Made by a program: the position numbers and the translations under genes
Shown here: positions 44,786 to 57,500 of the stretch, piece after piece
Layout of the letters: the number at the start of each line of letters is the position of its first letter
Position numbering within the stretch: the first letter of the stretch is position 1
From: Girardinichthys multiradiatus
Lineage: Eukaryota > Chordata > Actinopteri > Cyprinodontiformes > Goodeidae
Direction of reading: 5' to 3'
Length of the DNA: 64,000 nucleotides
Assembly (NCBI RefSeq): GCF_021462225.1
Contig: NC_061805.1
Location: forward strand, 32,567,958-32,631,957
Notes under the pieces: generated by a model
Seen by the model: the letters and a program-made list of their open reading frames with translations, nothing else
What the model was told of the DNA's origin: nothing
Databases searched by the model: none

Positions 44786-47592
44786 ACAGCACTTAACATG
44801 CTCCAAAGCCACCATCTCAGTATTGTTCCTATATTTTATGTGATTTTTTCAAATGTTATATTTAATGTATTGTGGTATATGCATGTGTGTGTTTTTTATT
44901 TAAAAACAATACTGACTATATCTAAAGGCGGTAGTGTAAGTGGGAAAGTAAAGAAAATGCAATGTTGATGTAGCTAGTTATTGTAGTAGCACAATTTCTC
45001 TTAAGGTAACATTTTCCAGCAAGCACATCTGAAATTACTCTATTATTGAGTGATTGTAAAACATCTTTACTCAGCTCAAAGTAGCCAAAACGAAAAGGAT
45101 GAAGCACATTTGACTGCATGCTAAAACAGATCAACAAAAGCTGTACAAAACTTGTTTTGCTATATTCAGGGTTCCTATACACTGTAAAACTCTATACTTT
45201 TCCAGACTAAATATTTTCTGATTTCTTGGTCTTTGCTGTCTGTTTTTAAATGTATAAATGCAAAGGTTCCTCCTGAATGTACAGCAGAAATAATTCTGCA
45301 GTAAAAAATCTCCATCTTTATTTTGCTCAGAGACGGAGTAAAAACAGTTGCTGGTCCAGCTAATTATCAACAACAGAAAGAAACCTGATAAAACGTTATG
45401 CTCACAAACAACACCCGCTGTCACCCTGATGGTTTGCCTGTCAAACGTGCTTGAGCTATCTATCCTAGCTGTGACAAGAACTGTCTGCACAGTTCCCTCA
45501 GCTTTGGATTGTTTCCCCCTTTTTTAATCCAAGATTCCTATTGTTTCATAATCCTGGAGCAAAAAAAGAGACCGTGTTTACTGCCATACTCCCATGTTTT
45601 CTCCAAAGATGATCTTTGTAGTAAAAGTGCTCACTATGCCACCTACTGGCCATATCCAGTTAAAATGGTATTTCCTCTCAAGAAACGTTTTCTATGATCA
45701 CCTTAAGAGAGTTTCAGACAACAAACTGACATCCTTTATAGTAGTACCTCCCTGTTTTATTGGGTGTATCATAAATGGGTCTATTTCAGAAAAGTGTGTT
45801 TTAAAATTACTGATCCGCTTTGAAAATCCATGGAAATATTAAGATTTAATATTGTTTCCTACTTTCAAGATTTTTAGGGCCTCTGGTTCTACAATATGAT
45901 GCAGACTGTAAGGAAGGACAGAAAAAAGACAGTAAATTAAAAACACCACTTCTTTGCTGTTTTCCTGATACATTTATGGTCTCAAACTCCCAGCATTCAC
46001 TTCTGTCATCATGTTCCACCACCCGAGGTAGTGTCTGTCTGCGCTTGTGGTTTCCAAAGCAGCAAAGACTAAAATGATAAACTCAAGACCTGGCTTTATA
46101 TATGAAGAAAAACCAGACATAATTATGGCATGAGGCTGAAGTAAATTCAGATATTGCAAAAAAAACTACATAAAAGTCTGGAAATACATTTTCACCCCTT
46201 TTGTCTTTTTTTCACACTTGTCCAGATCTGGAAAACACTGAAATTAAATATAGATTTTCAAAGACAGTGTAGGAACCCTGTATGTAATAAACAACATCTT
46301 CCCTTCAATTTCAATATTAATAACTGACCATTAAATTAATTTCCATTCATTGTTCAGACACACTTTCATAGCTCTGCAATATTATTGCTTGCTTCAATGT
46401 AAATTTGTATGTTTTGTCAGCTGTCCAAGTGTATCCCTGTCTGCAGTGCACTTGTTGAAACTGCTTATCTGTGCCTGTTTGTCTAGTCAATGAAAGCGAG
46501 TTAGACATCTTTAGGGGCCAAGCTGTTTTTTCTCACCAGCAGGCAGATCTTTTAGTATTTAATGTTCCAACAGGTTGGTTTCTTTCAACAGGCTCCATAT
46601 TGTCTTGCAGCTGTTTCATTCAGCTTATAATCACATAAGACGTGTGTTTCGCTCCACCCCATCTCTCCTGGTTTTGTTTTCAACGTGCAACATATGGGCT
46701 AGAACTCTAGATGTTTCCTGTATTCCTGAACAACCCAGTGTTTATCTTCTGAATTCATTTTCGTATTGAAATCTCTTCCAAGTAACGTCCCATCCTGTGC
46801 TCGACCGAAGTGCAGAGATGTATAAGATGCAGCATCCCAGCTGGAATGAAGTAAAAAATTATTATTTTTTAAATAAACCTTATTTATATGTAAACCTATC
46901 AAACCTTTGGTGGTTTTATCTTTCCTTTTTATGACTTAATGCACAAATGTCCCACTTGTTTGACTACAATTCTTTTAATTTAAAAAGTCTACAAATTCAG
47001 AATAAAACATTTCCAACAACTCAAAGTGCAAAACAAAGATCAACTCTTCGAGAACAATACATGTAAAGAACATCATTGTGGCACAATATATGGGCCTTGC
47101 AACCTTCATCAACATGTTAGTTACCCAGTGAAAGGGACTAAAAGTGAGTTTTCCATTTATTTACGTATCTAAATCATTTCCAAACAGATTTGAATCTACT
47201 GTCCATCTTCTCCTTCGTGAGCATTTGGATGGTCCCTTACTTGAGTAAGAAATTAAAAGTCCTGCAAAAACCCAAAATGGTTTTATGGTGAGACTGTCCA
47301 ATTACGTGGGCCTCTGCTAGGACTCCACTGCAGGGAGTCCAAGCAACAGTGAACTGAAACACCGTTAAGAAGGGCTATTAGAAGAAGAGTTGTTCTGGAA
47401 AGGAAAGTAGCTTCATCTGAAGAACTTTTGATTTTCTGTGATTTTTTCCTCGTCTTACCCTAAAGAGAGGACACATTTATGGACCACAATGACAATTGTG
47501 GACACAAAGTTATATAAAACACTTTTAAAACTAACTCCCTACAGATTAATAAACATTTCACACTTCATTAGGAGTTTGCCCTTCCATGTTGG
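44786..47592. other. Tail-to-tail intergenic region between GIT2 and TCHP
   Basis: Contains the GIT2 3' UTR on the left and the TCHP 3' UTR on the right. Candidate AATAAA signals for GIT2 lie at 46286-46291 and 46872-46877. A candidate reversed signal for TCHP (TTTATT on the plus strand) lies near 47156. Choice among them is not possible from sequence alone. No classified repeat seen. Confidence 0.45.
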
Positions 47593-50500
47593 TTACGTCC
47601 AGGCTGATCGAGGTCTGCTGTGAATCTGAAATAAAGACATTTAAATTTAACATTTTAGATCAATTTGGAATTTTAAAGTTCAGCTCGTAGAATCAGTCTT
47701 CTTTTATTTTACCTTTTGTTGATAACCTTCCTCAGCTATCTTCTGCATCTCAAGCTTCAGGTCTCCATCTTGGATTTCAAGAGCCTTCCTTTCCTCCTCT
47801 TCCTCCTGCTGTATCCTGCACTGCTCCTCCCACTGCTCTTGGTGTTTCTGTTCCACCTACATCGAACACATTAACAGCTTCAGAACAATCCTGTAATTAA
47901 AACCAAAAGATATTGTGCAATTAGCTCCAACCTGGGCCTTCAGCTCTTGCATCCTCGCTGTCCTACAGCTCTGCTCCGTCTCTTTTTCCAGGCATCTGAG
48001 ATTCCTCTCCAGCTCCAGCTCCTGGATCAGCTCCTCCCGTCTCTTCAGCGATTCCTCTTGAGCTTCCCGGTTCTTCAACATTTTTAGCTCCAGTTGCTGC
48101 TGCCTCCCCACAAGCACCTTACAGAGAAAATAAAACGTTGCACTTTTATTAATTCATTTTATTTTTTACTTTTATTCAAAGACTTAGTCATTCAAGCCAA
48201 TTTTACCTCCTGCATGAGTCGCTCTCTGGCCTTCTTCTCCTTCTCCCATTGGGCCTCACGTTTCTCCCATACACGCTGAGCTTCTTCTCTGGATACATAG
48301 GTGAAACATTAGTATGCATATAATTTGCAGGAAGATTCCTTCAGCTTCACATTGTGAAAGATTAGAGCTGTTTGTGTCACACAGATTGCAAGGAAAAAAA
48401 TACTGTGCTTAAAAAATGGCAGCACTTTGGAGAAGAAAAACAACAGCAGGTAAAACTAATCCTCTCTGGTGAGGTTTGCCTGATCTTTTTTGCAAATAGT
48501 TTTTTCTATTCAAATAAATAATGTCAATTGTTTAAAATCCTGTAGTGTAAAATGCAGAATCCAAATTTAATAACTGTGGAGCGTTCCAACAAACTCTTCT
48601 TCATTTGTGGTGCTCAATAAACAGAACTCAAATACATTAACGGTGTAAAGAAGATCTGTCTCTACTGCCCTACTTAGGTAAAGCACGCTGATGAATCTCT
48701 GCCGCCCTCGGCTGTTGATGGAAATTTACAAACCTTTCTCCCTAGCAAGGCTAAATTAATAAAGCTGATTGAGTGATGATCACTTTATTTGTTAAATGAA
48801 CATTTTTCCACACCAAACATGGGACAGCGATGAGGTGAGGTATGAGCACACAGCCAGAACCCCGCAATACAATCATTTTTTTAATAGGGCATTTTTAACA
48901 GCATGTCGACATGCACAAATGGTTTTTTTTAATTTTAATATAATTATAGGTTAGTACACTTTATGTATAAACACTATATGCAATAATTTATAATCTAAGT
49001 TTTTTCTTATAACAAAGCTTTTGTCTGTATAGATGAATCATTTAAAGTGATATACTGTCTTCTACAATCTGCAGTTGCTCAATTATTGATTTAGAAAAGC
49101 CTCCAGTGAGCTGTTTCTCCTAATGTTTTCAGGAGTACCTCTTTGGGTCAGGACCCAGAGTTCTCCTTTATTTAAAATAAGAAGACAAAAAAAACATTTC
49201 TATCTCTGTGATCATTTCTGCATCTGTTAAGGAGAGGACAACTGCGAAATCTGTGGAAATTGCTCCTATTTGCTGGACCTGATGGATATGTTTGCATGCG
49301 CATCGATTTTTTTAAATTTGCATTGTGAATCCAGTGAAGGAATAAAGTGAATATCACGTGCAAAACAGTTGCAAACCTGTACAGGACATCAAACTCAGCC
49401 TCCCTCTTACGCTCCAGGTCAAGTTGCTCTTCTATCACATGTTTCATCCAGGCAGCGTCAGCAACAGCTCTCTCCCTTCTCGCCGTCTGCCATCTTTTGT
49501 CCTCCTCCTCCTGTTCCAGCAAAGCTGCCAGAATCTTCCGGTCGACCTCCTGGGGTTCACAAATAAATTCATATAAAACAATGAAATCAAGAAAAGTGGA
49601 ATATAGCTGAACAAGCAAACTGCAGGTACAGCAGATTTACCAGTTCCTCCTGGATTTGCTGGGCTCTCCTCTTCAGCTGAGCGCGATACTGACGAACCAG
49701 GAAATGCCTGGTTGAACGAAAAACCAATGAGCCACATTATTCAAATATAATAACTATAGCAGGAGTTATGATTAGTTATCTGCATCCTACCCAATTTCAT
49801 GTTTCTTTTGCCATTCCTCTGTCTTCTTCCTTTCCTCCTCCATCTTCTCCAGCTCCCATTTCTTGACCAGCAACGCCTTCTGCTCCTCCTTCAGACGGGT
49901 GGCCTCAAGGACAGAATTGACACAACTTATGAAACTGATTTAACACGGCAAAAAACCGTCATGTGAAATCAGGACACCTTACCACAGCCTGTGCATTTTT
50001 CTAATATATTCAAACAAAAAGATATTTAACACTTAAATGCCATTTAAAATGGCTGAAATTGCAGATAGCAGTATAACATCAGGCACACATGATGAGAACA
50101 TTGTTACTCAGCATTTTGTAGAAGGTTTGCCTTGTTTAAACCCTAAGGCGTTTAGCTTAGTGTGCTCCTGACTGCAGCTTAAGAATCTGGTTGGGGAAAT
50201 CAAGAGGATTTGAAATCAGGCCTTTTGGTTCTATAGAAAATCATGGAGGACTTCTAAAAAGAACTGCCAACAAGAGGTCTGGCCATCCAAGCATGTTCCC
50301 GCAAAATTAGACCACAAGATGCTAAAAGTGGTCTCCAAAACCCCTAAAATGTCATTTTAGGGACCAACACGAGGATCTTGTTACTGTTGATATGAAAGTG
50401 CATGTCTGTACAATAAGAAAGAGACTGAACACGTCTGACTTCCATGGGGGATGTCCAAGAATGAAATCTTTGTTCTCCAAGACAAACTCAAAGGCAAGAG

Positions 50501-53500
50501 AGATTGTAGACAAAGATAAGGACTTCTGGAATAGTGTTATTTGGACAGATGGATCTAAAACGGAATTATCTGGACAACGGGTTTGGTGCAAACCAAATAC
50601 ATCATTCCAATGGTGAAGCGAAGGGATAGAAGTGCCACGGTTTGAGTAACTTTCACTGCAGCAGGACCTGGCCAGCTCAAGATCATAGAAACCACCATGA
50701 AGTTTACCGTGAATTAGAGGGTGCCTGAGGAAAATGTGAAACAAGCTGTGAAAAATTTAAACCTGAAGCAGAACTGCTGCAACATGGCAGTGACGCAAAA
50801 CATGCCAGTAAACCGCCGAGGACTGGCTGAGAATTGAGAAACGGAAACTCTTTGGCGAAGTCAAAGCCCAGATCTTGATCTCATGATGTTGTGGGATAAC
50901 TCGGACCTTTCTGTCCAAAACGTCCCTAAAACATCTTACAGCTGAAAGTGAAGAGGGGGTGGGCGGGTTGTTTCAGCTAAAGAGGGCCACACTAGCTTTT
51001 AGGGGTTGGGTATCCTAACTTTTTCCTCAGCAAGAAAACATGAGTAAAACGTTTTTTTTATTGCAATTAAACCAGTTTCCTTTGTAGAGAAAGAGAAATA
51101 AGAGTAGACGTCTCTCTATAGAAAACAGGATATTTAAAGGGATATCCTAGTTTTAATAATTGTTGGTTACTGAAGTCCCACATACCTCCTCCTCCCTCAT
51201 TTTCAGTTCCTCCATCTGTTTACGGAGCTCTTCTGCCCTCTTCCGCTCCTCTTCTCTCTTCCCCTCCTCTGCTTGCCTTATCCTCTCCAGTGCTTCTTTG
51301 CGACTCCTCTCATACTCATTTTCAAAGCGTGTCTTCTCCTCCCGCTCCCACACTTCTTTCTGCACGTTTGATGAGACTCGTCATTTACAGCAAGTGTCAA
51401 ACTTTCTTAATTATGTGCCGTGTTGAGGGGATTTAACCTGAGTAGACCTCAGACGTGATACTGTGCTCACAGACTGCATAAGTGCTCTTCAATTAAAAAT
51501 TAATAGTTCCGTAAATAAACGATGAGGTAAACAGGTACTAACACATTTAAAGACTGGTTGCTTTTAAGTGGCATCTCTGGGTTGTAGAAAATGGTTTCTT
51601 TAAAGTCTAAGTTAAAAAACACTCACATGAACATAGTTTAGGATATTTTAATTAACAGCTGGGCCATTTGACCTACCTGTTTCTTCTCAGATATCTGCTC
51701 CTGCCACTGGCTGACCACGTGATCCTTATGCAATGCTGACTCAAACTGCGAACAAAGTAAAAGAGTGAAGTTGTGACCTATGACCCTGACCTGTTGAAGA
51801 CAGGAATACCAGGGTGTTTTACTCTCTAACACCCTAGACTCTGAGAGACAGAAGTCATGGAATCTGTGCCTCACAAGGGGGATAATGTTTCAGGATCGAA
51901 TGGACTTCTTGACAAAAAGTGTCCTTATTCTGTACTTGCTGGGCTCAGCACCCTGGTTACAAGATCTTTGAATACATTAATCATGTCACCATCTGTTTGT
52001 CTTTGAGGTCATTTTAGTCACTTTTGCATGAATAGCCTACCTCACGCAGGTCTGGGCTGTTTCTCTTCCAGTGCTCTTTCAGAAGTTCCTGTGCAACCTG
52101 GGAGAACAGAAGGCAAATAATACCACAATATTTTGTACACTTTTGATGAATAAATTCCTATTATTCAGAGTAATTACCTTTTTCCTTCTCTCCTCTCTGG
52201 CTTTTTGAAGCTCTTCAGCTTTTTCCTTCCACTGGCTCACCATTTGGCTCCTCTCAGGAACTAGATCCCGAAGTTCTGCCTCCAGTCGGTCTCGCTCTTC
52301 TTGAAGCATGGCCCTGAGCCGGTCTCGGCGCTGCTCTAGCTTGGCTTTCTTTTCCTCCTTTAGTCTCTCTTTATGGTATGCTGACATACTGGCAACAAGT
52401 GAAAAAAAAAACCCCACAAAATCTACACTTTTCTGCCATCTTTGTCAGCTGGTATAGTGAGTGACACAGCATTAAAGACAAATATTTAAACTAAAAATAT
52501 TTTACGCTCAGTGCCTTGCAACAATAGTGATTCTCCTTGAACTCTCCCCCCCACCCCACCCCCCCCCCCCCATTTTGGCATGTTTTAAACACAGCCTTCA
52601 TTGTATTTTATTGGGATTTTGTGTGATAGGCATAATTGTGAAGTGGCAAGAAACGCACACATAGTTTAATTGTGACCTTCATTTGTATTTAGTCCCCTTT
52701 ACTCTGATATCTGTAAATAAATCTTTGAACATCTTACAGAGCACTACTGAGGGCAATGTGAGGTTTTGTAAGCATTGAACCATAAGTACCAGTCAGATTT
52801 GAAAAAATCGTCCAACATAGCTTCAGTAACAGTGACCTCTACTGGTGAAGAGCAAGGCTGCACACCAGTTTGGCAAGCTAGCTGGTGGACAGGAGGCTTT
52901 TAATCACACACTCACATACCATGTGAGCTGTACCTAATATTTAAATATACATCACTGTACAAATTCTAATAAATAAATGAATGTAAATACATTATTTAAA
53001 GTAAGCATAAGAGTAAAGTAAAATACATTGACGCATAGGAAAGAAAAGTCATAACAGAGAAGCAAGAGATGACAAATAGTTGATGTAATCATACAGAAGC
53101 TTTCAGCTGGGTTAACACCTTTTTAAATATCAGTAGTTTATTACCAAATACTGTAACATTTGAGTAATTTATTCATATTTGCATTTGTATGTGTAAATAA
53201 TTTGCCAAAACAATCTAATTATTATTATATCAAACTAAGGTTATTTTCCATTTGACAAACAACTTTCGATAAAACTATTTTTCATCCGGAAAATCCAACA
53301 CTGGCGATTCACTACAAAACTGTGTCCACCTGTCACCTGTCAGAATCGAGACACAACCTGGCCTTTATGGAAGAGTGGTAAAAAGAAAACTATCGCTGAA
53401 AAAAAGCCATAAGAAGTCCAGCTCTCTGTTAGCCCCAAGTCATGTAGGGGCACAGCAAACATGTGGGATAAAGATCTCTAGTCAAAATTCTCCAGCATGT

Positions 53501-54350
53501 GCAAAATGCCAGAAAACTAATGCAGCACACCACTCGGAAAACTCCATCACTGAAGTGAAACATGGCGGTGGTAGCATCATGGTGTGGGACTGTGTTTCCT
53601 CTCAGCAGGGACAAGGATATTAAACATGCAGGCAGAGCCACAATGAGACAGAATAATCAAAGCACTGTTATGTTTCACAATGGCCCAGTTAAAGTCCAGA
53701 CCTAAATCCAACTGAGAATCAGTGGCAAGACTTGAAAAGTGCTGAACATGAGCTATTTTGCAAAGAATGATTAGTTTAGTATCTAGATGTCTAAAGATAA
53801 CCCAAATGAACTTCGGCAGGAATTGCAGTGAAATGTGGTTCTAGAAAGTACTGCGTTAGGCTGAGTACATGTGCACACCACACTGTTCAGAATTGTATTT
53901 GTTAAAAAATTGAAAACCCTGTCATTTTTCTCCCACTTTACAATTATACACTACTTTGTGTTGGTCTTTCACATAACATCCCGGGTAAAATACATTGTAG
54001 TCTGTACTTGTAAAGTGACAAAATGTGAAAAAGGTTAGAGGGGTATGAATACTTATTCAAGGCAGTGTATGTAATAAAACTAAGAAGGGTTATTCTGATG
54101 CCTTGTGTTTGATAGTTATTCGTTGCTGTGCGGAAACGTCCTGCCTCAGACCCCGTTACCTCTGCTGGAAGGAGTCACGGGAGCTCCAAGCCACCTGCCT
54201 CCGGCTGCGGACACCCTGCTCCCTGAAGTAACGAGCATGCAACTCCCATTGCTGGCGCCATCGAGCCTCCTGCTCCCGCTGCCGGGCCAGCTGCTCGGCT
54301 AGCATTCGCGACCGACTGGGACCGCGGGCCGAGAAAGTCGGAAGGGCCAT
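47593..54350 (-). CDS. tchp: Trichoplein keratin filament-binding protein (12 coding exons, 499 aa)
   Basis: Coiled-coil protein that binds keratin filaments and localises to mother centrioles, where it activates Aurora A and restrains ciliogenesis. Exons in transcript order: 54160-54350, 52178-52388, 52041-52097, 51677-51745, 51186-51359, 49791-49903, 49641-49707, 49377-49549, 48207-48288, 47932-48117, 47713-47856, 47593-47625. Phases fit throughout: 1,500 coding bases including TAA (human TCHP is 498 aa). The N-terminus keeps MALPT and the [16 protein letters not shown] block. The body (about 65-470) is almost all charged heptad-like sequence ([60 protein letters not shown]). The C-terminus is short and basic (HSRPRSAWT). 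ATG 54350 matches the family start. A 5' non-coding exon probably ends at 54678. Convergent with GIT2, divergent from GLTP. Confidence 0.96.
48289..49376. other. TCHP intron 8
   Basis: AT-rich, no repeat class or exon recognised. Confidence 0.5.
50080..51020 (+). mobile_element. Decayed Tc1-like transposon
   Basis: Plus-strand transposase scraps: [19 protein letters not shown] (about 50392-50450) and [18 protein letters not shown], the first catalytic Asp region (about 50520-50580). The right end near 51000-51040 has 'gtatcctaactttttcctcagcaag' in two parts. It lies in TCHP intron 5, antisense to TCHP. Confidence 0.65.
52510..54070 (+). mobile_element. Decayed Tc1-like transposon
   Basis: Left end 'agtgccttgcaacaatagtg' and right end 'atgaatacttattcaaggcagtgta' are matching Tc1-type termini. 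Inside, ORF 53375-53623 carries [20 protein letters not shown]. Around 53690-53725 the '[10 protein letters not shown]' block is readable with frameshifts. A poly-C tract sits at about 52547-52571. It lies in TCHP intron 1 of the coding region. Confidence 0.75.
52547..52571. repeat. C-rich homopolymer tract
   Basis: About 25 bases of nearly pure C, including a final run of at least 14. Length here may be unreliable in the assembly. Confidence 0.8.
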
Positions 54351-54677
54351 CAGTTTGAAACGCTGTCAATAAAAAAACCCACAAATGGTTAGGAATCTGT
54401 AAAATAAAAGGACAGTGGAAAATTCCAGTTTATTGTTAGTAGGTGAGGTTGAGGAGATAAAATAGTTTCTCATTTATTTTTATTTGAATGCACTAGGAAC
54501 ATTTTTTCAGCTCCCACCAAAGGACTGCAAATGAAGTCCGTGTATTGTTTCAACACGCAAGATTGGATTCACGCACCGAACCAGAAACACTTTATCATTA
54601 TATCTGCGAACATTTGATTGTCTTTTTACGTTTTTAATCAAAAACGTATATTACTTTTCCATTTACAAAAAACAAAC

Positions 54678-54760
54678 CTTCACAAAACTGTTTAACGCCT
54701 CTCCGCCATTATTTCATCCAACCGCTCAGTTTCCTTAGTTACCAAAACACTTCCTCTTCT
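54678..54760 (-). other. tchp: Probable non-coding first exon and core promoter of TCHP
   Basis: On the minus strand a good donor (GTGAAG|GTTTGT) ends at 54678, and a good acceptor (TTTATTGACAG) precedes the coding exon at 54362. Just upstream, AATAATGGCGGAGAGG (around 54700-54715) resembles a YY1 site, common near the start of TATA-less genes. The transcription start itself is not determined. Confidence 0.5.
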
Positions 54761-55199
54761 ACGGAAAGCGTGAAGGACCAAAGATGTCCGCCCTAAGAAA
54801 ATACTCGAAAGAACATGCCCAAATAAAATTGAGGTTTTCTCAGCAATTACAAACTCTATTTAAATGAATCTTGGTATCAAATTAAAGCTAACACTTAGAA
54901 GATTCCCCATCGGAAGTGTATGTATCACAGCAGCTGCTATTGTTTCAGAGATAATGAGGATGGAACACAGAAAAAGGAGAGATTCTTCCCTTGCCAGACG
55001 TTTTTCTGCATTGTGCAGTATATATGAAAATCATGAATAAGGCTACAAATTTTTGGGAAACCCTGAATCCACTTGAGGACATTACCTGTGCAAAGATCCA
55101 CGCAGCTGAGGTAAACTAAAGCAAAGTTACAGAGCTTTTAGTAAAGACATACATAGACGTGTTGCCCTTTGGCACATTATGGCACATGTTGGCACCAAT

Positions 55200-56080
55200 T
55201 ACAAAAAAATGTCTCTTTTTACTTGCAAAATTGCAAAACTTAGAATCAGACCTGTTCCTGGTGCATGTTGGACTCCAGCAGGGCTGCCCTTTGTCACCGG
55301 TCCTGTTCATAACTTTTATGGACAGGATTTCTAGGCACAGCCAAGGGCTGGAGGGGTCTGGTTTGGGGACCAATGGATTTTGTCTCTTCTTTTTGCAGAT
55401 GACGTGGTCCTGCTGGCCTCCTCTAGCCAAGACCTACAGCATGCACTGGGGCGGTTTGCAGCCAAGAGTGAAGCAGCTGGGATGGAGATTAGCTCCTCCA
55501 AATCCGAGGCCACGGTTCTCAACCGGAAAAGGGTGGCTTGTCCTCTCTAGGTTGCAGGGGAGTTCCCACCTCAAGTGGAGGAGTTCAAGTATCTTGTTCA
55601 TGAGTGAGGGTAGAATGGCGCAGGAGATTGACAGACGGATCGGTGCGGCTGCCCGCAGTAATGGGGATGCTGTGAAGGTCTGTTGTGATGAAGAGAGAGC
55701 TGAGCCAAAAAGCGAATCGGTCGGTCTACAGTCCTACCCTCACCTATGGCCATGAACTTCGGGTCATGACTGAAAAAACGAGATTGGCTGAAATGAGCTT
55801 CCTCCATATGGTGGGCGGACACTCCCTTAGAGATAGGTTGAGGAGCTCGGAATAGAGCCGCTGCTCCTCCACATCAAGAGGAGCCAGTTGAGGTGGCTCG
55901 GGCATCTATACCGGATGGCTCTTGGAGACCTTCCTCAGGAGGTGTTCCAGGTACGTCCCACGGGGAGGAAGCCCAGGACACGCTGGAGGGACTATGTCTC
56001 TCAGCTGGCCTGGGAACGGCCTGGATGAAGCGGAAGACGTCGAGTATGAGTACGAGTACGAGTACGAGAACTTAATAAAC
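55200..56080 (+). mobile_element. Rex3/RTE-type LINE reverse-transcriptase fragment
   Basis: The frame starting near 55255 reads HVGLQQGCPLSPVLFITFMD, then (after a frameshift) FADDVVLLASSSQDLQHALG and KSEAAGMEISSSKSEATVL, with the catalytic FADD box intact. It continues into the C-terminal region with stops (LLLHIKRSQLRWLGH-type block near 55860-55910). The QGCPLSP coding block matches what is used to recognise the fish Rex3 family. The 3' end is a short 'gtacga' tandem (56042-56070). It is 5'-truncated, with no endonuclease present. Confidence 0.8.
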
Positions 56081-56399
56081 CTTTTTTTATATGTCTAAAA
56101 TGGCTTGTTTTAACATATATATATTTTTTAATTACCCACATGTTCTTTTTCCATTTTTAGTAAAACAACGAGAAACTGCTCTGTTCCTCTAACGGGACCA
56201 TATTTACTGACCACCAGCTGTATGCGCAGGGTGGAGGGTTGGGGAAGCTGAGACTGAGATTTGCGGTAATGGTATTTTGTGGAGTTTGTTAATTTTCTGA
56301 TGCAGCTGCTTGTAGCTCCTAACTTCGGGAACTTGGAGCAATGAACGTAGAAAAAAAAGTAAAATTACTCCCCTGGTTTAGGGGGATGGGGCACATTAA

Positions 56400-57255
56400 G
56401 CTAAAGGAAAGCTACAATTATTCCAACGCTCCTGTATCTGGTTTGGTGTTATGGGTTTTGTGCTGCTCAGTTAACAATTATGATAGATGTAGATCAAGCT
56501 CTATATGTACAGGGTTGTTGTCCTGCTGGAAGGTGAACCTACGCCACAGCTTAAAATCTGTTGCAGTCTCATCCATCTTCCCCTCAACTTTGACCAGATT
56601 ATTTGTCCCTCTTGACAAAAAGCATCTCCAAAGCATGATGCTCTCATCACCAAGTTTCACAGTAGGAATGGTGTATTTTGGGTTATGTGTGGTGTTAGAA
56701 TCATACATACAGAAAATCTTGCAAGTAGGTGAACATTTTCAATTTTGGTCTCATCTGGGCAGAGCACCTTCTTCACATTTTGCATACTGAACTGTGTATT
56801 GCTTTCTTCAACAATGGGCTGTTTCTTTATTTACACAATACATCTCAGCATCATGACGCTCCAACTACCATGCTGCATTTTCACTGATGTTCTCTAACAA
56901 ATCTTTGAAGGACTTTACAGAACATCATTATTTATTTTGAGTAATTACCCACTGGTGCATTCTAAATAATAATTAGGTGATTTCTAAAGGCGTCTGGTTG
57001 CAATGGCTTTTATTTACTACAGTGAAGGTAGCTGAATGCAAATGCAACCACACTTTTTCAGATTTTTATTTGTAAGATCTGAAAACAATGTATCCTTTTC
57101 CTTCCACTTCAAAATTGTATTAATCTAAAAGGAAATAACATAAATGGATTACATTTTATTTATATTCAATCAAAATGTATCAAAAAAGCCTTGCTTCTTA
57201 AAGGCAACATATGAAGTAATGAACTATGACTCAACACTTTCACAAGGTAATGTAC
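56400..57255 (-). mobile_element. Decayed Tc1-like transposon
   Basis: The minus strand at 56478-56708 reads TIPTVKLGDESIMLWRCFLS and WRRFTFQQDNNPVHIELDL, the second catalytic Asp region with QQD retained. The right side near 57170-57250 ends 'actttcacaaggtaatgta'. The rest is broken. Confidence 0.65.
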
Positions 57256-57500
57256 ATTAAGAAAGGTTTGCTTGCATTTGTCGTATGTCTGAATGGCCCA
57301 GATCTCTTAGTAACCAGTTGATCGCATGAGCAGGCCAGCAGCTGGATGTCCCTCCATGACCTAGACTCATTGTAGGTAACCTGAGTGTGTGTGCGTGTGT
57401 GTTGATTTTCCTTCTCCTGGTGTCTCTGTGAATCTGCAGTGGAGAGTTTGGCAGCCATTTGCTATCATTTCAACGCTAACAGTGCATCCAGACTAAAGAG

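Larger units (their letters stand above)
54761..57500. other. Divergent intergenic region between TCHP and GLTP
   Basis: 2.7-kb spacer holding a Rex3/RTE LINE fragment (55200-56080) and a Tc1 remnant (56400-57255). The GLTP 5' UTR and promoter should lie within about 57260-57500. No TATA box placed. The remainder is AT-rich. Confidence 0.55.

Noticed and set aside
55159..55755. 198-aa open frame between TCHP and GLTP as a host gene
   Set aside because: It contains QGCPLSPVLF and is a frame-mixed Rex3 reverse-transcriptase fragment.
57240..57458. Minus-strand open frame just upstream of GLTP
   Set aside because: Runs through a GT-rich stretch and likely GLTP 5' UTR; no homology recognised.
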